This document shows, piece after piece, positions 20,867-33,969 of a stretch of DNA of 64,000 nucleotides. The DNA is taken from positions 110,001 to 174,000 of the forward strand of contig CP009416.1 of NCBI GenBank assembly GCA_000818095.1, given 5' to 3'. Position 1 is the stretch's first letter. The number at the start of each line of letters is the position of its first letter. The position numbers and the translations under genes are program-made. The notes below the pieces were generated by a model, which saw nothing but the letters and a program-made list of their open reading frames with translations, was not told the origin of the DNA and made no database searches. Origin of the DNA: Jeotgalibacillus malaysiensis (GTDB lineage: Bacteria; Bacillota; Bacilli; Bacillales; Jeotgalibacillaceae).

Positions 20867-21367
20867 ATGAGCAGTGTTATCGAGCAAAAGAAACAGCTAG
20901 TAACAGAAATCCAGGAAAAACTTCAATCAAGTGCATCATCAGTAATTGTTGATTACCGCGGACTATCTGTTGCAGAAGTAACTGAGCTTCGTAAACAGCT
21001 TCGTGAAGCAGGTGTTGAGTTCAAGGTTTACAAAAACTCAATGACTCGCCGTGCTGCAGAAGCTGCTGGTCTTGAAGGTCTTGATGAAAGCCTTACAGGT
21101 CCTAATGCAATCGCATTTTCTGCTGAAGATGTTGTTGCACCAGCGAAGATTCTTAACAACTTTGCGAAAGACCATGAAGCACTTGAACTTAAAGCAGGTG
21201 TGATCGAAGGATCTGTTGCTTCACTTGAACAAGTGAAAGCTCTTGCGGAACTTCCATCACGCGAAGGCCTACTTTCTATGCTTCTTAGCGTTCTTACTGC
21301 GCCAATGCGCGGATTCGCAGTTGCAACTCAAGCAGTTGCAGATCAAAAAGAAGAACAGGGTGCATAA
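20867..21367 (+). CDS. rplJ: 50S ribosomal protein L10
   Basis: 166 residues. L10 is the stalk base that carries L7/L12 dimers. The N-terminal rRNA-binding domain includes [18 protein letters not shown] and [10 protein letters not shown]; the C-terminal helix binds L12. ATG at 20867 has AGGAGGTG upstream; an in-frame ATG 36 bases before lacks one. Controlled by the L10 leader. Confidence 0.97.
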   Translation: MSSVIEQKKQLVTEIQEKLQSSASSVIVDYRGLSVAEVTELRKQLREAGVEFKVYKNSMTRRAAEAAGLEGLDESLTGPNAIAFSAEDVVAPAKILNNFAKDHEALELKAGVIEGSVASLEQVKALAELPSREGLLSMLLSVLTAPMRGFAVATQAVADQKEEQGA

Positions 21368-21434
21368 TTCCCTGTTAGCCGGATAGCAATATCCAAACCA
21401 AAAACTAAAACATTCCACAAGGAGGAACTATATC

Positions 21435-21797
21435 ATGACTAAAGAACAAATGATCGAAGCAATCAAAGAAATGACAGTTCTTGAACTGAACGACCTAGTA
21501 AAAGCAATCGAAGAAGAATTCGGCGTATCTGCTGCTGCTCCTGTAGCTGTAGCTGGTGGCGGAGCTGGAGAAGCTGCTGCTGAGAAAACTGAATTTGACG
21601 TTGTTCTTACTGAAGCTGGAGCTCAGAAGATCAAGGTTATCAAAGTGGTTCGTGAAATCACTGGTCTTGGCCTGAAAGAAGCTAAAGAAATGGTAGACAA
21701 CACGCCTAAAGCTGTTAAAGAAGGCGCTTCTAAAGAAGAAGCTGAAGAAATCAAAGCTAAGCTTGAAGAAGTTGGCGCTGGCGTAGAAGTTAAGTAA
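21435..21797 (+). CDS. rplL: 50S ribosomal protein L7/L12
   Basis: 120 residues. N-terminal dimer domain, an Ala/Gly-rich hinge ([17 protein letters not shown]) and the C-terminal factor-binding domain ([20 protein letters not shown]). It recruits translation GTPases. A terminator stands 16 bases after the stop. Confidence 0.98.
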   Translation: MTKEQMIEAIKEMTVLELNDLVKAIEEEFGVSAAAPVAVAGGGAGEAAAEKTEFDVVLTEAGAQKIKVIKVVREITGLGLKEAKEMVDNTPKAVKEGASKEEAEEIKAKLEEVGAGVEVK

Positions 21798-21812
21798 TTT
21801 TGTCTTAAGAGA

Positions 21813-21843
21813 AAGTCCGCTTGAAATATAGCGGGCTTTTTTT
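21813..21843 (+). terminator. Intrinsic terminator after rplL
   Basis: AGTCCGCT, 8-base loop, AGCGGGCT, then a T run. The stem has one G-U pair. Confidence 0.8.
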
Positions 21844-21870
21844 ATCGAAAAGAAGGGTGGGGTGGTCGTT

Positions 21871-22473
21871 ATGTCGGATCATTATTACTCAAAGAATCCC
21901 GGAGTGGAAAGCAAGCCGAACTTTTGGAGCTTTACGCTTCGCGGACATAAGTTGAAATTTAAAACTGATCAGGGTGTATTCTCAAAAAATGAAGTAGATT
22001 TCGGTTCGAGGGTGCTAATTGAAGCGTTCGAAGAGCCAGATATCAGCGGTCCTGTGCTCGATGTCGGCTGCGGATACGGTCCGATCGGTCTGACACTTGC
22101 GAAGGAGATGCCTGAAAGACAGATTCAGATGGTCGATGTCAATGAGCGGGCGCTTGAATTAGCAAAAGAAAATGCGGAACAGAATCAGATCCGCAATATC
22201 TCAATTTATGAAAGTGATTGCCTTGATCAGGTTGAAGAGCAATCCTTTGCTGCGATTCTGACAAATCCGCCGATCCGCGCAGGGAAGCAGACAGTTCACC
22301 GGATTTTTGAACAAAGTGCTGAAAAACTGCCGCAGGGTGGCACGCTATGGGTAGTTATTCAGAAAAAGCAGGGAGCGCCATCTGCAAAAGCCAAACTCGA
22401 AGCGTTGTTTTCGACAGTTGAAGTTGCAGATAAGCAGAAGGGCTACTTTATCTTCAAAGCAAAAAAAGATTGA
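21871..22473 (+). CDS. rsmC: 16S rRNA guanine-N2 methyltransferase, RsmC-like (YbxB)
   Basis: 200 residues. SAM-binding motif I is VLDVGCGYGPIGL and the catalytic motif IV is NPPIRAGK, typical of RsmC/RsmD-type small-subunit rRNA methyltransferases. It is the C-terminal catalytic half only, as in other Bacillus YbxB proteins, compared with the two-domain E. coli RsmC. The site methylated (G1207 in E. coli) is inferred. ATG 21871 preferred over GTG 21862 because homologues begin MSDHYYS. The rpoB promoter overlaps its stop. Confidence 0.88.
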   Translation: MSDHYYSKNPGVESKPNFWSFTLRGHKLKFKTDQGVFSKNEVDFGSRVLIEAFEEPDISGPVLDVGCGYGPIGLTLAKEMPERQIQMVDVNERALELAKENAEQNQIRNISIYESDCLDQVEEQSFAAILTNPPIRAGKQTVHRIFEQSAEKLPQGGTLWVVIQKKQGAPSAKAKLEALFSTVEVADKQKGYFIFKAKKD

Positions 22474-22498
22474 CCGCCTATAGTGGTTGTGGTACTAT
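22470..22498 (+). promoter_or_regulatory. Sigma-A promoter of rpoB-rpoC
   Basis: TTGACC, exact 17-bp spacer, TACTAT. The -35 box overlaps the rsmC stop codon. The leader to rpoB is about 190 nt and holds a long hairpin at 22592-22625. Confidence 0.75.
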
Positions 22499-22591
22499 TA
22501 TAAGATGTAAAAATATTAATATCAGTAAGTATGTCCATTTTGTATGAATGGGCTGCCTTTTGGGTAAAATGGTTTAAATAAAGTTTCAAAG

Positions 22592-22625
22592 AATAGAAAA
22601 TGTGGAGATTTCCCGTTTTCTATTT
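22592..22625 (+). other. Leader hairpin upstream of rpoB
   Basis: AATAGAAAA and TTTTCTATT pair with further partial pairing inside (GGA with TCC). A T-rich stretch with T6 follows 12 bases later. It could pause or attenuate transcription, or be a processing site; no family assignment. Confidence 0.35.
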
Positions 22626-22695
22626 GTGTTATGTTCGTTTTTTCTATTTATAGGACTAACGGACGCTAAAATGCTTGATTTGAGGGGTGAATCAG

Positions 22696-25600
22696 TTGAC
22701 AGGTCAACTAGTTCAGTATGGACGACACCGCCAGCGCAGAAGCTATGCGCGTATTAGTGAGGTGCTGGATTTACCGAATCTGATAGAGATTCAGACAGCT
22801 TCTTACGATTGGTTTTTAGAAGAAGGATTACGTGAAATGTTCCGCGATATTTCGCCGATCGAAGATTTCACAGGAAACTTGTCACTTGAGTTTATCGATT
22901 ACAGCCTTGGTGAGCCAAAATATTCTGTTGACGAATCAAAAGAGCGTGACGTAACTTACTCTGCGCCGCTTCGTGTAAAGGTACGTCTATTGAATAAAGA
23001 AACTGGCGAAGTAAAAGACCAGGATGTGTTTATGGGAGACTTCCCGCTGATGACAGAGACAGGCACCTTCATTATTAATGGAGCAGAGCGTGTTATCGTT
23101 TCTCAGCTTGTTCGTTCTCCAAGCGTATATTTCCACGATAAGATGGACAAAAACGGAAAGCGTGGCTTTGGCGCAACGGTAATTCCAAACCGTGGTGCAT
23201 GGCTTGAGTATGAGACAGATGCAAAAGACGTAGTTCACGTCCGTATCGACCGTACACGTAAGCTTCCTGTAACTGTATTGCTGCGAGCACTTGGCTTTGG
23301 TTCTGATCAGGAGATTATCGACCTGATTGGTGATAACGAGTATATCCGCAATACTTTAGAAAAAGACAATACCGAAAGTGTTGAAAAAGCGCTTCTGGAA
23401 ATCTATGAGCGTCTGCGTCCTGGTGAACCACCGACTGTAGAAAATGCCAAGAGCCTTCTGGAATCACGCTTCTTTGACCCTAAGCGTTATGATCTGGCTA
23501 ATGTAGGCCGTTATAAAATGAATAAAAAGCTTCATATTAAGAATCGTCTTTTCGGACAGGTGCTTGCTGAGACGCTTGCAGACCCTGAAACTGGCGAGAT
23601 CTTAGCTGAAAAAGGAACAACACTTGACCGTCGTAACCTTGATAAGCTGATTCCTAACCTCGAAAGTGGCGTAGGCTTCATTACTTATAATCAGGTAGGC
23701 GGCGTTGTCGAAGAGGATCTAACACTTCAGACAATTAAAATTCAGGTGCCTAACTCAGAAGAAGGTCAGGAAATCAATGTAATCAGTAATGCTTATGTTG
23801 ATGACAGCGTGAAGAACATTACGATTGCAGATATCGTTTCTTCAATCAGTTATTTCTTCAACCTGCTGCATGGCGTAGGCTTAACGGATGATATTGATCA
23901 CCTTGGTAACCGTCGTCTGCGTTCAGTAGGGGAGCTTCTTCAGAACCAATTCCGTATTGGTCTTTCACGTATGGAGCGTGTGGTTCGTGAAAGGATGTCA
24001 ATTCAGGATACAAATACAATCACGCCTCAGCAGCTGATTAATATTCGTCCTGTTATTGCTTCTATTAAAGAGTTCTTTGGAAGCTCTCAGCTTTCACAGT
24101 TCATGGATCAGACAAACCCGCTTGCAGAATTGACGCACAAACGCCGTCTGTCTGCGCTTGGACCTGGTGGTTTAACACGTGAGCGTGCGGGCTTTGAAGT
24201 ACGTGACGTTCACTACTCTCACTATGGCCGTATGTGTCCGATCGAAACGCCTGAGGGTCCGAATATCGGGCTGATCAACTCACTGTCAAGCTTTGCGAAG
24301 GTTAACCGTTTCGGCTTTATCGAAACACCATACCGCCGCGTTGACCCTGAGACAGGCAGAGTAACAGAGCGCATTGATTATCTGACTGCTGATGAAGAGG
24401 ATAATTATGTTGTAGCACAGGCGAATGCGCGCCTTGGCGATGACGGCTCATTCCTTGATGAAGAAGTTGTTTCCCGTTTCCGCGGTGAAAACACTGTCTT
24501 CAAGCGTGACCGCATTGACTACATGGACGTATCACCTAAGCAGGTTGTATCTGCTGCGACAGCATGTATCCCGTTCCTTGAAAACGATGACTCGAACCGT
24601 GCGTTAATGGGAGCGAACATGCAGCGTCAGGCAGTTCCACTGATGAATCCGGAAGCACCTTTTGTAGGGACAGGAATGGAACACGTTTCTGCGAAGGATT
24701 CAGGGGCTGCTGTCATTAATAAATATGAAGGAATCGTCGAGCGCGTTCAGGCTAATCAGGTTTGGGTACGCCGCTTAGTAGATGTCGACGGCAACGAGAC
24801 AGAAGGCGATCTTGATAAATACAAGCTGCAGAAATTCATCCGTTCTAACCAGGGTACATGCTACAACCAGCGTCCAATCGTTGCTGTAGGTGACCGTGTT
24901 GAAAAAGGTGAAATTCTTGCGGACGGACCATCAATGGAAGCTGGAGAACTTGCGCTTGGACGTAACGTACTTGTCGGCTTCATGACATGGGACGGCTTTA
25001 ACTACGAGGATGCTGTCATCATGAGTGAGCGCCTTGTAAAAGACGATGTATATACATCGATTCATATTGAAGAGTATGAGTCAGAGTCACGTGATACAAA
25101 GCTTGGACCTGAAGAAATCACGCGTGATATTCCTAACGTAGGTGAGGATGCACTTCGCAACCTTGACGACCGCGGAATCATCCGTGTTGGTGCTGAAGTA
25201 AAAGACGGCGATATTCTTGTTGGTAAAGTAACGCCTAAGGGTGTAACAGAGCTGACTGCTGAAGAGCGTCTGCTTCATGCAATCTTCGGTGAAAAAGCAC
25301 GTGAAGTGCGTGATACGTCACTTCGTGTACCACACGGAGCAGGCGGAATCATCCTTGATGTGAAAATCTTTAACCGTGAAGATGGCGATGAGCTGCCTCC
25401 TGGTGTTAACCAGCTGGTACGCGTATATATCGTACAGAAGAGAAAGATCTCTGTAGGGGATAAAATGGCCGGACGTCACGGTAACAAAGGTGTTATTTCG
25501 CGTATTCTTCCAGAAGAAGATATGCCATACCTTCCAGACGGCACGCCGATTGACATCATGTTAAATCCACTTGGTGTACCATCTCGTATGAACATCGGTC

Positions 25601-26256
25601 AGGTTCTTGAGATGCACATGGGAATGGCTGCCCGTGCAATGGGTATCCATATCGCAACACCGGTATTTGACGGTGCCAATGAGGAAGATGTTTGGGAAAC
25701 AATTGAAGAAGCAGGTATGTCACGTGATGGTAAGACAGTTCTTTATGATGGAAGAACAGGCGATCCATTCGACAACCGTGTATCAGTAGGCGTCATGTAT
25801 ATGATTAAGCTTGCGCACATGGTTGATGACAAGCTTCACGCACGTTCAACTGGACCATACTCACTTGTTACGCAGCAGCCACTGGGCGGTAAAGCACAGT
25901 TTGGCGGACAGCGTTTTGGTGAGATGGAGGTTTGGGCACTTGAAGCATACGGTGCCGCTTATACACTTCAGGAAATTCTAACTGTCAAATCAGATGACGT
26001 TGTCGGACGTGTGAAAACGTACGAAGCGATCGTAAAAGGCGACAGCGTTCCGGAGCCGGGCGTTCCTGAATCATTTAAAGTATTAATCAAAGAACTTCAG
26101 AGTCTTGGTATGGATGTAAAAATGCTTTCTGCCAATGACGAAGAAATCGAAATGCGCGACCTTGATGACGATGACGACATCCATCAGGCTGATGCATTAA
26201 ACATTGCGCCGGAAACAGAGGCACCAGCTTCTGAAACAGTCGGCACGAAAGAATAG
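22696..26256 (+). CDS. rpoB: RNA polymerase beta subunit
   Basis: 1186 residues. Forms the catalytic centre with beta'. The rifampicin cluster is the susceptible form ([18 protein letters not shown] and [13 protein letters not shown]). Other landmarks: [21 protein letters not shown], and the C-terminal [20 protein letters not shown]. The frame is also open from GTG 22687, but the TTG at 22696 has GAGGGGTGA at the right distance and gives the family start MTGQLVQYG. The C-terminus is acidic (a run of Asp after EMRDL). 60 bases before rpoC. Confidence 0.98.
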   Translation: MTGQLVQYGRHRQRRSYARISEVLDLPNLIEIQTASYDWFLEEGLREMFRDISPIEDFTGNLSLEFIDYSLGEPKYSVDESKERDVTYSAPLRVKVRLLNKETGEVKDQDVFMGDFPLMTETGTFIINGAERVIVSQLVRSPSVYFHDKMDKNGKRGFGATVIPNRGAWLEYETDAKDVVHVRIDRTRKLPVTVLLRALGFGSDQEIIDLIGDNEYIRNTLEKDNTESVEKALLEIYERLRPGEPPTVENAKSLLESRFFDPKRYDLANVGRYKMNKKLHIKNRLFGQVLAETLADPETGEILAEKGTTLDRRNLDKLIPNLESGVGFITYNQVGGVVEEDLTLQTIKIQVPNSEEGQEINVISNAYVDDSVKNITIADIVSSISYFFNLLHGVGLTDDIDHLGNRRLRSVGELLQNQFRIGLSRMERVVRERMSIQDTNTITPQQLINIRPVIASIKEFFGSSQLSQFMDQTNPLAELTHKRRLSALGPGGLTRERAGFEVRDVHYSHYGRMCPIETPEGPNIGLINSLSSFAKVNRFGFIETPYRRVDPETGRVTERIDYLTADEEDNYVVAQANARLGDDGSFLDEEVVSRFRGENTVFKRDRIDYMDVSPKQVVSAATACIPFLENDDSNRALMGANMQRQAVPLMNPEAPFVGTGMEHVSAKDSGAAVINKYEGIVERVQANQVWVRRLVDVDGNETEGDLDKYKLQKFIRSNQGTCYNQRPIVAVGDRVEKGEILADGPSMEAGELALGRNVLVGFMTWDGFNYEDAVIMSERLVKDDVYTSIHIEEYESESRDTKLGPEEITRDIPNVGEDALRNLDDRGIIRVGAEVKDGDILVGKVTPKGVTELTAEERLLHAIFGEKAREVRDTSLRVPHGAGGIILDVKIFNREDGDELPPGVNQLVRVYIVQKRKISVGDKMAGRHGNKGVISRILPEEDMPYLPDGTPIDIMLNPLGVPSRMNIGQVLEMHMGMAARAMGIHIATPVFDGANEEDVWETIEEAGMSRDGKTVLYDGRTGDPFDNRVSVGVMYMIKLAHMVDDKLHARSTGPYSLVTQQPLGGKAQFGGQRFGEMEVWALEAYGAAYTLQEILTVKSDDVVGRVKTYEAIVKGDSVPEPGVPESFKVLIKELQSLGMDVKMLSANDEEIEMRDLDDDDDIHQADALNIAPETEAPASETVGTKE

Positions 26257-26316
26257 TTGTGACACTGGGAATCAACAAAAGGGTGAAACCTTTAAACGAA
26301 AAGGGAGGTAGGCTCC

Positions 26317-29300
26317 TTGATAGATGTTAATAACTTTGAATATATGAAAATTGGTTTAGCCTCACCTGACAAGATCCGCTCTTGGTCATTTGGTGAAGTA
26401 AAGAAGCCTGAAACGATTAACTATCGTACACTGAAGCCTGAAAAAGACGGTCTTTTCTGCGAGCGCATCTTCGGCCCGCAGAAAGACTGGGAGTGTCACT
26501 GCGGTAAATATAAGCGCGTCCGTTATAAGGGCGTCGTTTGTGACCGTTGTGGTGTTGAAGTAACGCGTGCGAAAGTTCGTCGTGAGCGTATGGGTCACAT
26601 CGAGCTTGCAGCACCTGTATCTCACATCTGGTACTTCAAAGGCATCCCGAGCCGTATGGGACTTGTTCTTGACATGTCACCACGTGCGCTTGAAGAAGTA
26701 ATCTACTTTGCTTCATATGTAGTAACTGAAGCAGGAGACACTGCACTTGAAAAGAAACAGCTTCTTTCTGAGAAGGAGTACCGTGCATACCGTGAAAAGT
26801 ACAGCGGCAAATTCCAGGCTGCAATGGGAGCTGAAGCAATCCGCAAGCTTCTACAGGACATTGATCTTGATAAAGAAGCGGAAATGCTGAAAGAAGAATT
26901 GAAAACTGCTCAGGGCCAGCGTCGTACTCGTGCGATCAAGCGTCTTGAAGTAGTAGAATCATTCCGTAACTCAGGAAACCTTCCTGACTGGATGGTTCTT
27001 GATGTACTTCCTGTAATCCCGCCGGAACTGCGTCCGATGGTTCAGCTTGATGGTGGACGTTTCGCCACATCTGACCTGAACGACCTGTACCGTCGTGTGA
27101 TTAACCGTAACAACCGTCTGAAGCGCCTATTGGACCTTGGTGCACCAAGCATCATCGTTCAAAACGAAAAGCGTATGCTGCAGGAAGCTGTAGATGCACT
27201 GATCGATAACGGCCGTCGCGGTCGTCCGGTTACAGGACCGGGTAACCGTCCGCTAAAATCTCTTTCTCATATGCTGAAAGGGAAGCAGGGGCGTTTCCGT
27301 CAGAACCTTCTTGGTAAGCGTGTTGACTACTCAGGCCGTTCAGTTATCGTAGTTGGACCTAGCCTGAAAATGTATCAGTGCGGACTGCCAAAAGAAATGG
27401 CACTTGAACTATTCAAGCCTTTCGTCATGAAAGAGCTTGTTGAGCGCGGACTTGCGCATAATATTAAGAGTGCAAAGCGTAAGATTGAACGTGTCCATGA
27501 TGAAGTTTGGGACGTACTTGAAGATGTAATCAAGGAGCATCCGGTTCTTCTTAACCGTGCACCTACACTTCACCGTCTTGGTATCCAGGCATTCGAACCA
27601 ACATTGGTTGAAGGCCGTGCGATCCGTCTTCACCCGCTCGTATGTACAGCTTATAACGCTGACTTTGATGGTGACCAGATGGCGGTTCACGTACCACTAT
27701 CATCTGAAGCTCAGGCTGAAGCGCGTCTTCTTATGCTTGCTGCACAGAACATCCTTAATCCGAAGGACGGAAAGCCAGTTGTTACACCGTCTCAGGATAT
27801 GGTACTTGGTAACTACTACCTGACATTAGAGCGTAAAGACGCTGTAGGTGAAGGTTCAGTATTCCGTGATGCGGATGAAGTCCTTCTTGCATACCAGAAT
27901 GGTTATGTACACCTGCACACACGTATTGCGATCCATGCAGGTGCAGTAAATAAACCAACATTTACGGAAGAACAGAATAAGAAGCTTCTTCTGACAACTG
28001 TCGGAAAAGTAATCTTTAACGAAATTCTTCCTGAAGAGTTCCACTACATTAACGAGCCGACAATGGAGAACCTTGAGGTGAATACACCTGATAAGTACTT
28101 CGTTGATCCGACGACGAATGTAAAAGAACACTTCAAATCAGCTGATCTGGTAACGCCGTTTAAGAAAGGATTCCTTGGAAGCATCATTGCTGAAGTCTTC
28201 AAGCGATTCCACTTAACGGATACGTCTAAAATGCTTGATAGCATGAAGAATCTTGGATTTAAGCACTCAACACGTGCTGGTATCACAATTGGTATCGCTG
28301 ATATCGTGGTACTTCCTGAGAAGCAGGAAATCCTTGACGATGCACAGCTGAAAGTAGATAAAGTCCAGAAGCAGTTCCGACGTGGTCTGATTACAGAAGA
28401 GGAGCGCTATGAGCGTGTTATCTCAATCTGGTCAGCAGCGAAGGATGTTATTCAGGACAAGCTGATGCTTACACTCGACAGCCTGAATCCAATCTACATG
28501 ATGAGTGACTCAGGTGCCCGTGGTAACGCATCTAACTTTACGCAGCTTGCCGGAATGCGTGGTCTGATGGCCAACCCTGCTGGACGTATCATCGAGCTTC
28601 CGATCAAGTCAAGTTTCCGTGAAGGTCTGACAGTACTTGAGTACTTCATCTCTACACACGGTGCACGTAAAGGTCTTGCCGATACAGCACTGAAGACTGC
28701 CGATTCAGGTTACCTGACTCGCCGACTTGTAGACGTAGCACAGGATGTTATTGTCCGTGAAGAAGATTGCGGTACTGACCGTGGTCTGCGCGTAAGCTCA
28801 CTGAAAGATGGCACAGAAGTCATCGAAGCACTTGAAGAGCGTCTTGAAGGACGTTACTCTAACCAGACAGTCAAGCATCCTGAAACTGGGGAAGTCTTCG
28901 TAAGACGTAATGAACTGATTACAGAAGATATTGCCCGTCAGATTGTTGAAGCTGGTGTAGAAGAAGTATCAATCCGTTCTGCATTCACTTGTAACACGCG
29001 TCATGGCGTATGTGAGAAGTGTTATGGTAAGAACCTTGCGACTGGTGAAAAAGTTGAAGTCGGCGAAGCAGTCGGAATCATTGCAGCCCAGTCAATCGGT
29101 GAGCCGGGTACACAGCTTACAATGCGTACATTCCACACAGGTGGTGTAGCAGGAGACGATATCACACAGGGTCTTCCGCGTATCCAGGAAATCTTCGAAG
29201 CGCGTAACCCGAAAGGTCAGGCAACGATTTCTGAAATTGATGGTGTCGTAACCGAGATCACAGAAGGTAAAGACCGTCAGCAGGATATTACAGTAAAAGG

Positions 29301-29916
29301 TGAAGTAGAAACAAAGACTTATTCTGCTCCTTATACTGCACGTCTGAAAGTAGCAGTTGACGATGTCATCGAACGCGGTCAGGTTCTGACAGAAGGTTCA
29401 ATCGATCCGAAAGAACTGATCAAGATCCGTGACGTTGCTGCTGTTCAGGAATATCTATTAAAAGAAGTACAGAAAGTATACCGTATGCAGGGTGTTGAAA
29501 TCGGTGATAAGCACGTTGAAGTCATGGTTCGCCAGATGCTTCGTAAAGTACGTGTCATTGAATCCGGTGAAACAGAACTGCTGCCAGGTTCACTGCTTGA
29601 TGTACATCAGTTCATGGAAGCAAACGAACAGGTTCTGCTTGAAGGTAAGCAGCCGGCAACAGGCCGCCCGCTTATCCTGGGGATCACAAAAGCATCTCTT
29701 GAAACAGAATCATTCCTTTCAGCTGCATCATTCCAGGAGACAACTCGTGTCCTGACAGACGCAGCGATCAAAGGAAAGCGTGACGAGCTCCTTGGTCTGA
29801 AAGAAAATGTTATCATCGGTAAACTTGTTCCAGCCGGAACGGGTATGCAGCGCTATCGCCAGGCTGAGATCGAAAACGAAGACATTCCAGAGGAAGAAGC
29901 AGTTTCCGTGGAATAA
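26317..29916 (+). CDS. rpoC: RNA polymerase beta' subunit
   Basis: 1199 residues, identical in length to B. subtilis. Zinc-binding site ECHCGKYKR with VVCDRCGVE near 60-80; catalytic NADFDGDQM near 447-455; second zinc site CGTDRG / [12 protein letters not shown]; trigger loop region [19 protein letters not shown] start at 26317 with AGGGAGGT upstream. Followed by a strong terminator, so rpoBC ends here. Confidence 0.98.
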   Translation: MIDVNNFEYMKIGLASPDKIRSWSFGEVKKPETINYRTLKPEKDGLFCERIFGPQKDWECHCGKYKRVRYKGVVCDRCGVEVTRAKVRRERMGHIELAAPVSHIWYFKGIPSRMGLVLDMSPRALEEVIYFASYVVTEAGDTALEKKQLLSEKEYRAYREKYSGKFQAAMGAEAIRKLLQDIDLDKEAEMLKEELKTAQGQRRTRAIKRLEVVESFRNSGNLPDWMVLDVLPVIPPELRPMVQLDGGRFATSDLNDLYRRVINRNNRLKRLLDLGAPSIIVQNEKRMLQEAVDALIDNGRRGRPVTGPGNRPLKSLSHMLKGKQGRFRQNLLGKRVDYSGRSVIVVGPSLKMYQCGLPKEMALELFKPFVMKELVERGLAHNIKSAKRKIERVHDEVWDVLEDVIKEHPVLLNRAPTLHRLGIQAFEPTLVEGRAIRLHPLVCTAYNADFDGDQMAVHVPLSSEAQAEARLLMLAAQNILNPKDGKPVVTPSQDMVLGNYYLTLERKDAVGEGSVFRDADEVLLAYQNGYVHLHTRIAIHAGAVNKPTFTEEQNKKLLLTTVGKVIFNEILPEEFHYINEPTMENLEVNTPDKYFVDPTTNVKEHFKSADLVTPFKKGFLGSIIAEVFKRFHLTDTSKMLDSMKNLGFKHSTRAGITIGIADIVVLPEKQEILDDAQLKVDKVQKQFRRGLITEEERYERVISIWSAAKDVIQDKLMLTLDSLNPIYMMSDSGARGNASNFTQLAGMRGLMANPAGRIIELPIKSSFREGLTVLEYFISTHGARKGLADTALKTADSGYLTRRLVDVAQDVIVREEDCGTDRGLRVSSLKDGTEVIEALEERLEGRYSNQTVKHPETGEVFVRRNELITEDIARQIVEAGVEEVSIRSAFTCNTRHGVCEKCYGKNLATGEKVEVGEAVGIIAAQSIGEPGTQLTMRTFHTGGVAGDDITQGLPRIQEIFEARNPKGQATISEIDGVVTEITEGKDRQQDITVKGEVETKTYSAPYTARLKVAVDDVIERGQVLTEGSIDPKELIKIRDVAAVQEYLLKEVQKVYRMQGVEIGDKHVEVMVRQMLRKVRVIESGETELLPGSLLDVHQFMEANEQVLLEGKQPATGRPLILGITKASLETESFLSAASFQETTRVLTDAAIKGKRDELLGLKENVIIGKLVPAGTGMQRYRQAEIENEDIPEEEAVSVE

Positions 29917-29935
29917 TTCACAGCCTGTGAAAGCA

Positions 29936-29970
29936 AAAAGGTGGCGCCCCTGTGTGGCGTCACCTTTTTT
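29936..29970 (+). terminator. Intrinsic terminator after rpoC
   Basis: GGTGGCGCC, 7-base loop, GGCGTCACC and T6. The stem of 9 bp has one G-U pair. Confidence 0.9.
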
Positions 29971-30049
29971 ATCTATTATGAATTCAATTGGGAAAAGAGA
30001 AGTTTGTCCTGGCAGGTAGGAAGTTATCTGCAGTGACCAGTATGGTGCA

Positions 30050-30225
30050 GCTTGCTTGAAGGAATAAAATGTTAAGCTGATGGAATGCTCTTCATTGTTG
30101 AAGGGATTCTAACTCCTTATGAAGGAATTAACAGGTGTTCAATAGACAATGAAGGAATCTTATACAAGATTGAATGAATTACTTGCAAATTGAAGCAATT
30201 CATTTCTATTCCGAAGCAAAAATCA
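30050..30225 (+). repeat. 21/30-bp phased array B (eight TGA-anchored sites)
   Basis: TGA (last one CGA) starts at 30057, 30078, 30099, 30120, 30150, 30171, 30191 and 30212: spacing 21-21-21-30-21-20-21. The site word is TTGAAGGAATT and is near perfect at 30120 and 30150. It starts about 85 bp after the rpoC terminator and ends about 120 bp before the rplGB promoter. The rest of the 503-bp gap shows nothing else. Confidence 0.85.
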
Positions 30226-30341
30226 CCGGATCTGATAGAAAACAATGGATCATCCGATTTGCTGGAATCGACTCCGGTTGCTGAAAAACAGCAGACGCTC
30301 ATGAATCTTGATAAAGACCCCGCAATTATTTACAAACGTTG

Positions 30342-30370
30342 TTGACAACCTATCATTGAGATGATAATAT
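30342..30370 (+). promoter_or_regulatory. Sigma-A promoter of rplGB and the str operon
   Basis: Perfect TTGACA, 17-bp spacer, TAATAT. About 50 bases before the rplGB start. Confidence 0.75.
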
Positions 30371-30419
30371 ATTCAAGGTTGCTACTAATTAACAACCTGT
30401 TACTTTGGAGGATATGATT

Positions 30420-30668
30420 ATGTCTTATGAAAAAGTATCACAGGCTAAACACATCGTTGTAGGATCCAAGCAAGTCGTAAAGGCACTCAAAGCAGGGTCA
30501 GTCAGAGAAGTCATCGTTGCTGACGATGTCGACTCTCATGTTGTTGACCGGGTGCTACTCACCGCTGAAGAGATGAACGTAAACGTAACCCATGTGGATT
30601 CAATGAAGAAGCTGGGCAAAGCGTGCGGGATCGAGGTTGGTGCTGCTGCGGTAGCCATTACTATGTAA
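30420..30668 (+). CDS. rplGB: L7Ae-family ribosomal/RNA-binding protein (YbxF, L7Ae-like)
   Basis: 82 residues. A single L7Ae/L30e domain; such proteins bind kink-turns, and B. subtilis YbxF does so in vitro. Conserved [17 protein letters not shown] and [21 protein letters not shown] are present. ATG 30420 is 8 bases from GGAGG; ATG 30414 is too near. First gene of the str cluster. Confidence 0.93.
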   Translation: MSYEKVSQAKHIVVGSKQVVKALKAGSVREVIVADDVDSHVVDRVLLTAEEMNVNVTHVDSMKKLGKACGIEVGAAAVAITM

Positions 30669-30769
30669 ACATGTTTTTGCAGCAGAAGTTGCAAAGACTT
30701 TGTTTTTACCCTAAAATGAACCACCTGGATGTGTGGGCTTAAAATATTGAAGAAGGGAGGACATAAAAC

Positions 30770-31189
30770 ATGCCTACTATTAACCAATTAGTGCGTAAGC
30801 CACGTCAATCAAAGAGCTCTAAGTCAGATTCACCGGCACTTAACAAAGGTTACAACAGCTTCAAGAAGAAAGCGACTAACCTTTCATCACCGCAAAAGCG
30901 TGGTGTTTGTACTCGTGTTGGTACAATGACACCGAAGAAGCCGAACTCGGCACTTCGTAAATACGCTCGTGTACGTCTTACTAACCAAATCGAGGTTACA
31001 GCATATATTCCTGGTATCGGGCACAACCTTCAAGAGCACAGTGTTGTTCTTATCCGTGGAGGACGTGTAAAGGATTTACCAGGGGTACGTTACCACATCG
31101 TACGTGGTGCGCTTGATACTGCTGGTGTAGATGGACGCCGTCAAGGACGTTCACTATACGGTACTAAGAGACCAAAACCACAAAAGTAA
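30770..31189 (+). CDS. rpsL: 30S ribosomal protein S12
   Basis: 139 residues. S12 monitors codon-anticodon pairing. The [17 protein letters not shown] segment has the wild-type lysine at the streptomycin-resistance position and the C-terminal [12 protein letters not shown] is intact. The gap before it contains a small CCAC/GTGG hairpin near 30721-30737, perhaps part of a leader. GGGAGG 9 bases before the ATG. Confidence 0.98.
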   Translation: MPTINQLVRKPRQSKSSKSDSPALNKGYNSFKKKATNLSSPQKRGVCTRVGTMTPKKPNSALRKYARVRLTNQIEVTAYIPGIGHNLQEHSVVLIRGGRVKDLPGVRYHIVRGALDTAGVDGRRQGRSLYGTKRPKPQK

Positions 31190-31236
31190 TCGATTCAATA
31201 TAAAGAAGTTATTTTCCTATGAAAGGAGGAAATCAC

Positions 31237-31707
31237 ATGCCTCGTAAAGGTGCAGTTGCAAAACGTGATGTTTTACCGGATCCGATTCATAACTCGAAGC
31301 TGGTAACTCGTCTTGTTAACAAAATCATGATTGACGGAAAGAAAGGTACAGCTCAGCGTATCCTTTATTCTGCTTTCGATATCGTTCAGGAACGTTCTGG
31401 GAAAGATGCTCTAGAAGTATTCGACCAGGCGCTTAAGAACATCATGCCAGTTCTTGAAGTACGTGCTCGTCGTGTCGGCGGAGCGAACTATCAGGTGCCG
31501 GTTGAGGTGCGTCCGGAACGTCGTACTACACTTGGACTTCGCTGGTTAGTTAACTATGCGCGTCTTCGTGGAGAAAAGACTATGGAAGAGCGTCTTGCTA
31601 ATGAAATTCTTGATGCAGCAAACAACACTGGCGCTTCAGTTAAGAAGCGTGAAGATATGCATAAAATGGCTGAAGCAAATAAAGCATTTGCTCACTACCG
31701 CTGGTAA
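31237..31707 (+). CDS. rpsG: 30S ribosomal protein S7
   Basis: 156 residues, the primary organiser of the 3' domain of 16S rRNA and the usual str-operon regulator. [16 protein letters not shown] at the start; ATG 31237 has AAAGGAGG before it, while the ATG 18 bases earlier overlaps the site. Confidence 0.98.
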   Translation: MPRKGAVAKRDVLPDPIHNSKLVTRLVNKIMIDGKKGTAQRILYSAFDIVQERSGKDALEVFDQALKNIMPVLEVRARRVGGANYQVPVEVRPERRTTLGLRWLVNYARLRGEKTMEERLANEILDAANNTGASVKKREDMHKMAEANKAFAHYRW

Positions 31708-31758
31708 GATTCAGCATTTTATCAACCAAATCTCATTTAGTAGGAAGGAGAAAGACCA

Positions 31759-33837
<2,079 letters not shown>

Positions 33838-33866
33838 TTGATTTCACCCTTACAATAAAGTATAAC
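33838..33866 (+). promoter_or_regulatory. Sigma-A promoter of tuf
   Basis: TTGATT, exact 17-bp spacer, TATAAC, beginning at the base after the fusA stop. Confidence 0.7.
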
Positions 33867-33880
33867 TACTTATGTAAGCT

Positions 33881-33918
33881 GTGGTGACTCCCGGGGCATT
33901 TGTCCCCTGGGGAGCCAC
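33881..33918 (+). other. GC-rich hairpin in the tuf leader
   Basis: GTGG, CTCC and GGGG on the left pair with CCCC, GGAG and CCAC on the right around a short loop ATTTGT. No T run follows, so it is not a standard terminator. It lies 52 bases before tuf and could stabilise the message or attenuate read-through from fusA. Confidence 0.5.
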
Positions 33919-33969
33919 ATTTAAAAATAAAACTAATTAACTTTAATTATTTTAAGGAGGAATTCCGTA

